In this document: in pieces, positions 1 to 10,088 of the stretch
How the letters are laid out: every line of letters begins with the position of its first letter
How positions within the stretch are numbered: the first letter of the stretch is position 1
NCBI GenBank assembly: GCA_027625915.1
Contig: JANTQA010000012.1
Location: 2,201,001 to 2,265,000 of the forward strand
Source: Anaeramoeba flamelloides
Taxonomy: Eukaryota > Metamonada > Anaeramoebidae
Reading direction: 5' to 3'
Length of the DNA: 64,000 bases
Program-made: the position numbers and the translations under genes
The notes under the pieces: model-generated
What the model was told of the DNA's origin: nothing
Databases searched by the model: none
What the model saw: the letters and a program-made list of their open reading frames with translations, nothing else

Positions 1-651
1 AATAAAATACTCTTATCAAATCTCTCTAATATTATAGTATGTCTTATGGTGTATCTACCCGCTTAAATGTAAGAAATGGGATGTATTTGTTTTATTGGAT
101 ATTGTTAAAAAAATCCATTTTTTGTTCAATAATTTAGTTTCTTTTTTTCATAAAGTTGTTTTTGGTGAAAAGGTCAATTATTATTATTGTTGTTGTTATT
201 AAATCGGTACTAATGATTTAAGGACTGCTCAGGTTAAAGTTTGAGTTTGGAACTCCCTTGAGTTTAAATTTTTAATAATTGATTTTAAAGAATAAGATAC
301 GATATAAATTTTTATAGTTATTGGGGATGGTTTTATTTCAGTAAAATTATAACAGAATTCAAAAACACTAAAATTTAATTTATATTTTTTTTATTTGAGG
401 TATAATATATGTAATTTATAACCAATATAATAAATTTTCTTTAAAAAATATTAAGAAAAAATATATTTTTTAAACATATGTGAAAGAGGGGGGAAAGCAC
501 AAATTATAAAAGAGGATAAAAAAATAAACAAATAAAAATAAAAACTTAATTTAAATCATCTGTTTTGTATAATTAATGTTGAATGGTTTGTTAGTTGTTT
601 TCTTTTATGTGAATTGTATCAAAATTTTCAAACACTCGTAGTTGTTTTATC
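1..651. other. Non-coding AT-rich stretch
   Basis: No convincing coding frame, RNA gene or terminal-repeat element is visible. The stretch holds A/T homopolymers and a short TTATTATTATTGTTGTTGTT microsatellite near 180-200. Confidence 0.5.
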
Positions 652-819
652 ATGGTTTCTATAAAAATGTACTTGGTAGAATTTGATCAAGCTATCACGA
701 TCAATTACGGTACTCTCGAAAATTTAAAAATGGTTCAAGACAGTCATATAGAAGAAGAAGATAATTATACGCCATTTTTCTCTTCTTCAATGGTGTTTTA
801 TGTAATTAGAACGGTGTAA
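652..819 (+). pseudogene. SKP1-like N-terminal fragment
   Basis: A 55-codon frame starts MVSIKMYLVEFDQAITIN and continues with GTLENL, then EEED, a Pro-Phe and SSMVFYVI before a stop. The order matches the N-terminal BTB/POZ fold of SKP1: a short beta strand ending in Phe, an acidic/Gln-Ala-Ile helix, the S/T-hydrophobic-x-N-L/M helix, an acidic loop, a Pro, then the SS-x-V helix that leads to KVI. SKP1 is the adaptor of SCF ubiquitin ligases. The second half of the protein (the F-box-binding helices and the ending Trp-Cys) is not recognisable downstream. This could be a decayed gene copy, a single exon, or chance resemblance. It is too short to separate these. Confidence 0.33.
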
Positions 820-1281
820 TTGATTCTATTTCATCGCGTATTCATAATACCATTTAAAAAAATTAAAAATTCATATTTTAAAAGAATAAAAAAAAGGAAA
901 ACAAAAAAAAACAATAATATTATATTCTCAAAATAAAAATTCATAATTATCTTCAAGTCTTGATTAAGTTTCATAATTAATAGAAAAAATATCAGCTTTT
1001 AATAGTTTCAAATAAGAAAAAAACTTAAATCCGTAATAACCTCGGACTATTTTTTTTTTTTTTTGAAATGATTATGCAAAATCTTTTAAATTATTATATT
1101 TATGTAGATCCGAGTTCAAATAATTTAATTAACAATTAAACCCAATATTAGTATTTATGGGGTTTTCAGTAAAAAATAATAAAAATAAAAAATTAATTAA
1201 TTAATTTTAAAAAAAAAAATCCATTTGAAAAAAATAATTTGGCTAATTAAGGGTTAAATACTAGAATTGGAGTTCTAGTAT

Positions 1282-1494
1282 CAGTATAACAGCAAAAGGG
1301 GCCTTTTTTATATTTCATTTTTTTCTAAATAAACTTTTTTGCAATATTTTCAAGTTGTTGTTTCTAATCAATTATTAATCTATGTTTGAATAATAATCAT
1401 TTTTACAATTAAGGTAAGCTTCTGTTTATGGGGTTTTTGTAAAAGGAGATTGAAAAAAAAAAAAAAAAATAGACACTTTTTTGCTGTTATACTG
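1282..1494. mobile_element. Short TIR element (MITE-like)
   Basis: A 16-bp perfect terminal inverted repeat (CAGTATAACAGCAAAA at the left, its complement at the right) bounds 213 bp of AT-rich DNA without coding capacity. The form is that of a non-autonomous DNA transposon. No target duplication is clear at the edges. Confidence 0.5.
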
Positions 1495-1925
1495 ACACTC
1501 GGACTTTAAAACAATTGTTTTTTTTTCAATCTTCGAACTTTAAAACCATTTTTTTTTCCTATGGGATTGTTCAACCTATGAAAATCAGTGTAAAATATAG
1601 ATATCTGAATTCAAAAAAATTAATATATCTAATATAGTAAAAATAATAATATTGAAAATATTATTACAAAAAAAAAAAGATTCATCGGGTTTATTGGCCT
1701 TAGTGGATAATAAAATTATCTTTGAGTCTTTAATAAGATTCCTAAATACAAAATTATTAGTTCGGGTATAAAAGGGGGGTTAATAACTCATCCCTTAACA
1801 ATAATAAAATAATAATAAAAAACTATTGTTTTTTTTTGAAAGGTATTTTTAATTTGACAAGTTGCTAAAAAAATACTTTTTGCGATATCAATGGGTTTTT
1901 TTTAATGAAAATTTTAACTCTAAAA
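1495..1925. other. Non-coding stretch
   Basis: No gene or bounded repeat recognised. It lies just upstream of the LINE tail and may hold further unrecognisable decay of the same element. Confidence 0.4.
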
Positions 1926-2326
1926 TAAAAAACTATCTTAAATTTAAATCCAGTACTACTTTTCAAAAATTTCGCACTTTTTAGAAAGGACTAAATAGAT
2001 ACTCATATGTCTTGAAAAATAAATCAGAATATGATACATTTAAAAAAAAAGAAAAATGTAAAAAATGGGATTATTGTACTCTATATTATGAAAATATAAA
2101 TCACTTTATTTGGTATTGTGAAAGATATAAATTTATCAGAATCAAACGGAAAAAAAAATTAGCAAAAATTTTAGAAAAAAACTTTTATAAAAATGTTATT
2201 CTTAGAAAAAATACTCAGAAACTCTTCAACATGACTAATCAAAATTATGAAACATACTGCGCTTGTCGTGAATTTTTTAGCAAAGCTCTTATGGTTAGAA
2301 AACTTAAGGTAATAAAAAAAAAATGA
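1926..2326 (+). mobile_element. Decayed LINE C-terminal tail
   Basis: The frame that ends at 2326 carries C-x4-YC-x5-EN-x-NHF-x3-C-x-RYKFIR. This resembles the Cys/His motif at the C-terminus of many LINE reverse-transcriptase proteins (C-x2-C...E-x2-HF-x3-C-x-RY...R). The same frame extends upstream from about 1926 with a segment like the pre-motif region (a YL, then a Phe-Arg-Thr, then Gly-Leu-Asn), interrupted by an in-frame TAG at about 1992. No reverse transcriptase or endonuclease domain is visible upstream, so this is a 3' fragment. It may be the 5'-truncated end of a LINE insertion, old enough to have lost its frame. Confidence 0.4.
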
Positions 2327-2715
2327 AAATAAAAAAATTGAAAATCAAAAATTCCTAAAATAGTAAAAAAATATACAATATCGGGTACCAGTGTCCCACT
2401 TTTCGAAGTTGTGGAATACCAATTTATTAATTAGAATTTGTGGAATCTTATTTATTAATAAACGTTCTATTGGGTTTTTAACCCCCCCCCCCCCCGTAGA
2501 TAATTTTTAATTTGGCCATGTAAATGATTTAATATTTTTTTTAAGTTAATATTTTAATTATTTTTCTTCTTCTCTTTTTTATTTAGTAAATTTTCTTTGT
2601 TAACTCCTTTCTTACAATAAATAAATCAATGGTTTTTTTTCAATTAGTTTTTTATTTAACCCTAAAATCATGATCTTTGTTAATTATGAGATATTCTCGA
2701 AAAAAACAACTTTAC

Positions 2716-2816
2716 CATTGATTCAATAGAAGTTTTTAAAACTATCTGGTCCCAATAAAATTGAAATTCAGTGCCGGCATAATTTAATTTAGACATCACC
2801 TTAATAAATTCTAAAC
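2716..2816 (-). CDS. Candidate internal exon, minus strand
   Basis: On the minus strand a long pyrimidine run ends in TTTTAG at 2817-2818. It is followed by 101 nt open in one frame (residues include LEFIKVMSKLNYAG and TEFQFYWDQIVLK), then a GTAAAG donor. Base composition is richer and less homopolymeric than the surroundings. It lies 0.5 kb downstream of the zinc-knuckle exon on the same strand and may be a later exon of that gene. The phases do not join directly (phase 2 meets an exon needing phase 1), so a further exon would have to lie between. I recognise no family. Confidence 0.3.
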
Positions 2817-3301
2817 CTAAAAAAAAAAAAGAAAAGAAAGAAAGAAAATATAAGAGCAGAACCCAAATAACTTAAAAAATTCAATAATAAAAAAAAGTAC
2901 AAAAAATAAATTTTTTTAAAAAAAAAGATTTATTATGAAAAAATTTTGGAGATCAAAATTTTGATCCGTATTGAGAGTAAAGACATCAAAATTTTTGACT
3001 TGGCAACAATTCAAGAAGAAACTTGATCGTTGAATATACTTTTTATTTTGTTTAAAAAATAAAAAAATAGATTCTTTGGATCAAACAAAATTAACTCTTG
3101 AATATTCCAAAATTTTTTTAATTTAGTCGTTTATTTTTTACAATTGTTTATTCAACACGCTTTAAAAATAACGTTTGAAAGAAAATGAGAAAATAAATTT
3201 TAAAGCAAATTATTAAGAAAAAAATTTGTATATCCGTTAAATATTTTGAGATCGTCCCTTCTGAATTTTTGTTTGTCAATTTCTCAAAAAGGTAAACTTA
3301 C

Positions 3302-3864
3302 AAGATTTCTAATGGTTTGTCATCATTTTCAATCCTGTTCTCTTGGTTATTGGACTTTGAATTAATCTGGGTTTGTGTGTAATTATGAAACATTGAGTAT
3401 AATTGTTCAAAGTTTGGCTTATTACAATTTTGAATACGGTGGCCCATAAGCCCACAATTTGCACAAAAAACTCGATATTGCTTTCTTTGGACTGGGTTGT
3501 TTTTTTTTTCACTTTTTTGAAAAGTTTTCATTTGAGCATTTTGGTTGTTTCTTCTTAAGATTTGGATTTTTGGCTGGTTATAAGATTGGTTTGGATTATT
3601 TATTTTTTGTTGTGGGAAGCACCTCCCTACATGCTTTTGCTGTTGTGATCGTTGTTGTAATAAAAAGTGTTGTTGTTTTTGTTGAATTATTTTATATCTG
3701 ATTGGACAGTTATTGATAAAATGGTTTGGATTTCCACAAAAATGACAACATTTTTTTGGATATTGTTTTTGGAAATATTGTTTTGGTGAACTTTCATTTT
3801 GATTGTGTCGTTTATGTGCGTACCTAATTCTATTTGATCTATATAGTGGTAATGAATTACTCAT
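3302..3864 (-). CDS. Double CCHC zinc-knuckle protein, 5' exon
   Basis: This 187-codon exon opens with ATG in an AAAAGG-ATG context and ends at a strong GTAAGT donor (minus strand, at 3301). It therefore looks like the first exon of a spliced gene continuing to the left; its last exon is not identified. Two zinc knuckles of the C-x2-C-x4-H-x4-C type are clear: CHFCGNPNHFINNC at about residues 40-53 and CANCGLMGHRIQNC at about residues 134-147. Each is preceded by basic residues. Between them lies a Gln/Asn/Lys-rich linker. CCHC knuckles of this kind bind single-stranded RNA or DNA, as in splicing, translation-control or Gag-like proteins. The intron donor argues for a host gene rather than a retroelement ORF, though that is inference. 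Confidence 0.6.
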
Positions 3865-4273
3865 CCTTTTTATAAAAATATTTAAAATCTCGAGTTATTT
3901 AGATTTTTTAAAAAAAAATGATTTTGTTTTTTATTAAATTAACGTTATTTTTAGTAACGTGAACCTAAAACTTTTTATGTGACAAAAGTCATGGAATGCG
4001 TGATTAGGGTTATTTATTAGTTTGTGTGTTTTTTTAAAGATTATTTTTGAAAAAAATCGGTTTAAAAATTTAACTTTAATTTAAAATCTTTATATAAAAT
4101 TGATAATGGTGAATTGTGGTTTGGGTTCTTTTTGGGAAATAATTTGGTCAAGTTTGTTGATTTGTTTTTTGGAAACTTTTTTAAAAAGATCAAACAGAAA
4201 CAGGTAAAATACACAACATAAACAAATTGAAAATCAGTCACAAGTTTATTTGTTATTTTCATTTATATTGTGA
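3865..4273. other. Non-coding stretch upstream of the zinc-knuckle gene
   Basis: This is the likely promoter/5' region of the minus-strand zinc-knuckle gene. A 66-codon minus-strand frame inside it is low complexity and lacks homology or splice support. Nothing else is recognised. Confidence 0.35.
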
Positions 4274-4905
4274 ACAATGTATTAAATTTTTTGCACGCTT
4301 TATTTTGACTTCAGTATTACATTTTTAAAAAACACAAACAGAAAAGAAAAAAAAGTTTTTTTCACATTCTCCAAATTGCACCTGATTTCTATTATATTTT
4401 TTGGGTGGTTCTTTTTATCTTTAATTCTTCAAATTTTCTCGATGAAAATATTTATTCTTGATTTTTCGTTTTTAAGAACTTCCTAATTACCTAACTTTGA
4501 AAGGACCCATTAAAACAATTCAGTCAAAATGGACAATACTATTTGTTTCAAAATAAATGTAACAGAATTTTCATTCAGCTTTCCACAAAAAAGATTTTTA
4601 ATCATCTAAGATTTCAATTTTTTTCATTCTGTAAAGAAGATTAAATTATTAATTCACCTTTTTGAATTAGGGCTTTAGATAATTTGGAATAATTTTTCGA
4701 ATTTAATTGTTTCGGAAAGCTGTATGAATATTTTAATCTTTTTGTTGTAGAATTAATAGTAAAAAGAACCACCCAAAAAATATAATAGAAATCAGGTGCA
4801 ATTTGAAGAATGTGAAAAAAACTTTTTTTTCTTTTCTGTTTGTGTTTTTTAAAAATGTAATACTGTAGTCAAAATAAAGCGTGCAAAAAATTTAATACAT
4901 GGTTC
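4274..4905. repeat. Large inverted duplication around a MITE
   Basis: Arms of about 150 bp (4274-4425 and 4750-4905) are near-perfect reverse complements. Landmarks are GTTCTTTTTATC / GATAAAAAGAAC-like ends, the CAGGTGCAA block and the ACACAAACAGAAAAG block. The outermost bases of each arm carry the end of the mariner-like family (TTTTGCACGCTTTATTTTGAC). The roughly 325-bp centre holds a separate MITE at about 4531-4753. Confidence 0.6.
4531..4753. mobile_element. MITE family 2 copy (CTATTTGTTTCAAAATAAATG ends)
   Basis: The left end reads TACTATTTGTTTCAAAATAA followed by a block through TTCATTCAGCTTTCC. The right end is its imperfect complement, beginning GGAAAGCTG and ending AATAGTA. TA lies at both edges. 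There is no ORF. Related copies are at 47995-48225, 10568-10817 and, weakly, about 59797-60012. Confidence 0.6.
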
Positions 4906-5345
4906 AAAATAAAAAGCGTGTTTTTTTGTTATAGAATACCTACATTAACCAATTAAAGAAACTGATAGTAAACCCTAATTAAATATGGTATTGGTTTCTT
5001 AAAGTTCTATTATTTAAAAAGAAATTCTAAAAATGAAGGATCAAATTACAAAATTTATCTCAAAAAATAGAGTTAATTTTTGATAATGAATTTATATCAT
5101 TCAAAAAAAACAAAAAAATTCAAAAAAATTGAGAATATTATGGAAAATTTTCAACAAATTGCATTCCTAATTTAAATTTTACTTAAAATAACCAGACCTT
5201 TACTTTCAAAATTGATTTGAACTTGTGTATACTACTTGTCATTAGATTGGATGTTGCCTTGGTACAAGAAGAAAAAAAAGCACGGATAATATGTTAAAAC
5301 ACGGATTATAGTAGTCTTTGTAAAGGCATTATTTTGATCACTGTT
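4861..5345. mobile_element. Mariner-like MITE family 1, copy A
   Basis: It begins TA-CTGTAGTCAAAATAAAGCG and ends ATTTTGATCACTG-T. The body of about 485 bp is shared with copies at 8652-9140 and 21800-22285, including AAAGAAATTCTAAAAATGAA, GTATACTA, GATTGGATGTTG and ACAAGAAGAAAAAAAAGCA. The TA edges and CAGTGATCAAAATAA-type termini are typical of Tc1/mariner non-autonomous derivatives. There is no transposase. Confidence 0.7.
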
Positions 5346-6379
5346 GTATTATTAAGCAATTTTTAGAATATTAGTCGTCTTTGTCAGATCAAAAAGTACT
5401 CAAGTTGGTGTAAATGTGTTTATGAACTTAATCCAGGATCCAAACTATTTTTTATAAAATTACTTTCTTTACTGGTATTTGAATTATTAACTGGAAAAAA
5501 TTTTCACTTCTTTTACAATATTTTTCAATCTTAAATAGGGTTCTCAAAAAAGTAGATTGTAGTTTTTGGAACTGATAGTAAAAAGATAGAAATTGAAAAT
5601 GAAGGGAAAATTTTTCCCTTTTATAATCCCAATACGAGTAAAACAGAAAAACGATGTTTTTTCATCTAACCAATACAAATCTTTTTTCACATATCTTTGA
5701 ACATAAAATCATATTTCTTTTTTCAAGAAAACCCCCACCTTAAAGAATCAAATAAAAAAAGATTTTCTTGGATTATTTAATGTGAAGGTTTCTGAAAGTT
5801 TGATTATTTATTAAGAAATTCTAAAAATCAAGGATCAAATTGGAATATTTTTCTTAAAAAATAGTTAATTTTTGATTAAGGTTTTGACTTACAAAAAAAA
5901 AAAACAAATATGTCTCAAAAAATTGAAATAATTATCAAAATTTTCAAAAAAATTCAATTGATATCTAAAATTTACTTTTTATCTCAACGAGTTTAGTTTC
6001 AAAAATGATTTTTAATTCAATATATGTGAAGATAGTGAATTAGATTTTATATAGAAACACACAGAAAAAAAAAACACCGATTGCCTTTTGAAATGTTGGG
6101 ATTATACCCTTAGCAAGTTTTTTTTTTGTTCTTTGATTGTTTTTACAAAAAGATATAGTTATTGAAATCCAACGTAAGAGGCAAATGGTGTTAATAATAA
6201 CAATTTTAAGGAAAAAAATATGTAATAGTTAATAATTATTTATACATATCTAGAAATGAAACAATATTTTATTTTGTCAAGAAGTTGGATTATTCATTAT
6301 GTATTTAAAGGCACTTTTATTGAGGTTATTGAAATCACAAAAAAAACTTACCTGAAGTGCTTTCTTCTCCCAAATATAA
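5346..6379. other. Non-coding DNA with decayed repeat
   Basis: No gene recognised. The stretch 5780-6080 has blocks resembling the body of MITE family 1 (AAGAAATTCTAAAAATCAAGGATCAAATT and following) without clear ends, so it is probably an older, degraded copy. Confidence 0.4.
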
Positions 6380-6900
6380 TGTTCGATCATATATATTTTT
6401 TTATATAGAAATAATTAAACAGCAATTTATTAAATCAATAAAAATCATCAGTGGCCAAAGAAGAAACATTGTGACAGTGTTTAAATCGATATTTATTAGC
6501 GAAATATTTTATGAATTAGTTCTTTTCAATTTAACTGATAAATATTTCAATGTGATAGATGCCTGGATAAATAAAAAATCCATGAATTTTTTAAAAATTA
6601 ATCCCCCCCCCCCCCAAGAATAATTTAGATTCCTTAAGCAAATATTGTCAAATTGAGAACACCGGCTATAAAAGACTATTTAAACCCACAAAGCAATTAG
6701 AAATTCTGTGATTTTGAATATATATCAAAAAAAATTAAAATTTTCCAAAAAAAAAAAAGATAATGAAAATATCAACTAATAAAGTACTAAGACTTTAAAT
6801 TATTAGATTTAAATCTTAATCAATTTTAGAGAAATCCTAATAATGAATAGTTCTGGATAAAAAGTTCAATAATACCTTTTAATTATTAAGTATAATAACA
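6380..6900 (+). repeat. Dispersed repeat with residual coding look, copy 1
   Basis: It aligns by eye with 18230-18670. Shared blocks include ATAAATAAAAAAT..ATAAATTTTTTAAAAA, AGAATAATTTAG and a downstream AAAATTTTCC stretch. Both copies contain a short + frame ending in a similar peptide (WINKKSMNFLK here, RINKKFIKFLKN at 18.3 kb), so a once-coding sequence may have been copied. A run of 13 C at 6603-6615 replaces mixed sequence in the other copy. Confidence 0.4.
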
Positions 6901-7267
6901 ATATATACAAACAGTCATGTTTTCAAGTCACTTTGAATACCTTGTTTTTTTTTTAATTTATGAAATTAAAAAAAAAGTTAACAACAAAAAATATTTAAAA
7001 TATATGATTTCTTCTTCAATACATAAAACTAAGAAAATACACAACTTACCTAAACATAATTTCTTACGTGTATAAAAAGAATAAAATAAAAACAAAATTT
7101 GGAAATTTATGTAACAAATATTTCTACAAAGGAAAAAGCTGAAGACATCAATTATTTCGAATTTAACCACACACGAAGTGTTAATCGAACAAATTGGACT
7201 AAAGAATTAATCCAATATAACAAAAATAATAAGAATAATATCTTTGATATTATTTAGAAGATGAATG

Positions 7268-8312
7268 AAAATTCAAAAATTTACACACAGTCTAAACAGC
7301 CTGAGCAATTACAATAATACAATTTAATTCAAATTGGAAATAATTTTGATTTTTTGTAAAATATGTAAATCATTTTTTCATCTTTTCGATTTTGGTTTTC
7401 ATTTTAATTTTTTTATTACTGAACTTTTTTTGTTCACTCAAAATATTTTTTTTGTAAAAGATTGATCTCCAGTTAAAGTTGAGTTCTTTTCAACATAATA
7501 AACTCAAACAAAATTAATTGTTAGTATCTGAACATTTGATCGATCAATATTCCTTATTGAATTTCAACAAATTTAGCAATGTATTTTTTGTTTTGTTCTC
7601 CAAAAATTTTAACACATTAACTCTATTTCAAAATAATTGGCCCAGTAAAAATCAAAATTTGAAAATAAATGTTTTTAATAATTGAAGTTATCTATTATAA
7701 TATAAAAAAATCAATTTTAATATTCAGTTCTATACTCAAGAGATATTTATTTTCAGTCTAAAAATAAAATAAAAAAAAGTAAAAAAAAAAAACAGTTTAA
7801 AAAAAATGGGGATAGTTATTTTGATATAAGCATTATATAAACAATAGAAATTATAAAAAATTAATAAAACCCATTTATCGGTTCTCCTTCCATTTTAATA
7901 ACTAAATCGAATCTCTTTTTCATATTTGAAACCAGTTTTTCCATTAATTAATCTGTTACTTCTTTCCAAATTTTCATTTTTATTTCCCATTTTAACAAAA
8001 TATTGTGGAAAAAATAAATAAGAAAAAAACATATTTATTTTCAAACTTTCAACAACAAGTTGAAATACTTCAAAACGATACAAATACACTTCAAAAATCA
8101 AATGTAACATGTGCCATTTATTATGAAATTTAGTTTATATTGATTTATGAGGATTGTGGATTATTTATTTTTTGTTTTAAGGGTATTGGAATTTATAAAC
8201 AATTGTTAGCATTTTAATCAGTGTCTGAATATATTTAGGTATATCTTCTAGAATCAATTAAATAAGATTTTTTTTTTTCAAAAATCAAATTTTGATGTGT
8301 TAAAATTTTTAA
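7268..8312 (+). repeat. Dispersed repeat family R4, interrupted copy
   Basis: Shared landmarks with 25340-26040 and 40280-40850 are CACAATAATACAATTTAATTC, GGAAATAATTTTGATTTTT, GATCGATCAATATT, TTTTGTTCTCCAAAAATTTT and, after 8130, GTGGATTATTTATTTTTTG. About 480 bp at roughly 7640-8125 is absent from the other copies, so something inserted here or the copies differ by deletion. It has no coding capacity that I can defend. Confidence 0.5.
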
Positions 8313-8404
8313 AATAATGTTTAGACTAATTAATTATCCTATCATTAGTTAATGATAAAGGAAATTATAATTTTTGATAAAAATTTATAAACCTGATTTT
8401 TGAA

Positions 8405-8592
8405 ATTGAGTGAGTGCCATTGAGCTCCTATATTTTCCGGAATTTAAAAGAAGAGAGTAAAATCTCTGATTTTTCACAATTCTTTTAAAGTCGGGAAACG
8501 GGAATCACCTTTCTTTAATTTAAGAAATATAAAAGAAAATTGAATAAATTTTACTCTATTTTTTTAAATTCTGGAAACCCCAACAAAAGTGT
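8405..8592. repeat. Hairpin repeat, CTAACG family
   Basis: Palindromic modules with stems such as TTTTCCGGAATTTAAAAGAA and its complement, flanked by GTGCCATTGAGCTCCTA. This is one of several copies of the multi-hairpin family best seen at 11186-11646. Confidence 0.5.
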
Positions 8593-8651
8593 AGTATTTA
8601 CAGTTTTTTTTAATCTTAGAAAGAAAGTCAAAATTTAACCATTTTCTTTTT

Positions 8652-9140
8652 ATGGTTTCAAAATAAAGCTTATAGAAAAGTTTAGTCAATGTTTCAAAAT
8701 AATAAGTGTATGTTTTTTTTTTGTTATAGAAGACATACCCATCAACCGGCCATAGAAACCAACAATAAATCCCAATTAAATATAGCATTGGTTTCTTAAA
8801 TTTCGAATATTTAAATAGAAATTCTAAAAATAAAGGATTAAATTGGAATATTTTTCACAAAAAATAAAGTTAATTTTCGATTAAATTTTTTGATAAAAAA
8901 AAAACAAAAAATTTCAAAAATATTTAGAATATTTAACAAAATATTTTCAACAAATTGCAGTTTCCTAATTTAGATTTTATTGAAAATATCCAGAAGTTTA
9001 CTTTTAAAATCGATTTGAACTTAGGTATACTATTGGGTAGTTAATTGGATGTTGTATTGGAACAAGAAGAAAAAAAAAGCAGGGACAATATTTTGAAACA
9101 TGGATTAGAGTCATTGTGAACGCATTATTTTGATCACTGC
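8652..9140. mobile_element. Mariner-like MITE family 1, copy B
   Basis: Same body as 4861-5345 with more substitutions. It starts near GGTTTCAAAATAAAGC and ends GCATTATTTTGATCACTGC. No coding capacity. Confidence 0.6.
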
Positions 9141-10088
9141 ATTTCAAAAAGTCATAAAAAACTTTATTGATTAAAGAGGAAATTAATTTGCGACCTTCAA
9201 AATAAAAAAAAATTAGTTTTTTTAATCATACAGTATTTTATTACAAAAAATTCTTTTGCAATTAAAAAATATCTTAAAACATATTAGAATCAAAATCATT
9301 TCTAGTAGAAATTTATGATTACTTCGAAGTCATTAAATCTATTTTTATTTTGTTTTCGAAATTTTTGGAACTTTGAATTTTTAATCATTTTTCTAAATTT
9401 TTTCTATTTATTTTTTTATTCTCTTTGAAAATTGAAAAATATTTTCCTTTTCAGATTTGAAAATTATTTTTCAACACTAGAAGCCAAACCTCTTGAAGTT
9501 AAATCGAAATTTGGAAAGTTGGTAAAAAAAAAAGAAAAAATATTATTCTTGAGAATTTTCTGATCAATTATTCTCTCTTTTCTTGATCCCTCTATTCTCA
9601 AACGAAAGTGGTGAGTGAAAACCGGTCAGTGTACTTTATCATTTTCAATAAAACCAACAAAATTTTTATTCAACCTTTCTAAAAAATATCTAATGATATA
9701 CGAAAAAATTTTAACTCTTTTGGATCTGTAAAACTTTGAGGATGTTCTGGCTTTCCCCTTTCATGTCAGGAACTTTCAAAATAGATGACAAATGAAGGAG
9801 TATTTTTGGTTTTTTTTTGTCAGGATGTAGCAACCTTCAGTTCAATTTCTTTTCCTATTGACACCAAAAGAAACCCTTGAGGTGTACAAATAAATTCATA
9901 GCTAAAAATTGTTTTGTCGATCAATATTATTTGTTCTTTTGAATGAAAAGTCTGAAATTGTTTCGTTAAATCGTTTTCAAGAAAAAACCAAAAATCTCAA
10001 ACCTAGAAACCAATTCGAGAGTAATATTGGGAAAATTTGTTTAGTCCTCTTTTGTTTTTATTTTTTTCCAAATCTTTATTCTTAAATT
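9141..10088. other. Upstream region of the C2 gene
   Basis: No gene or bounded repeat recognised. The last 60 bp before the ATG are T-rich, as at the other gene starts in this window. Confidence 0.4.
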
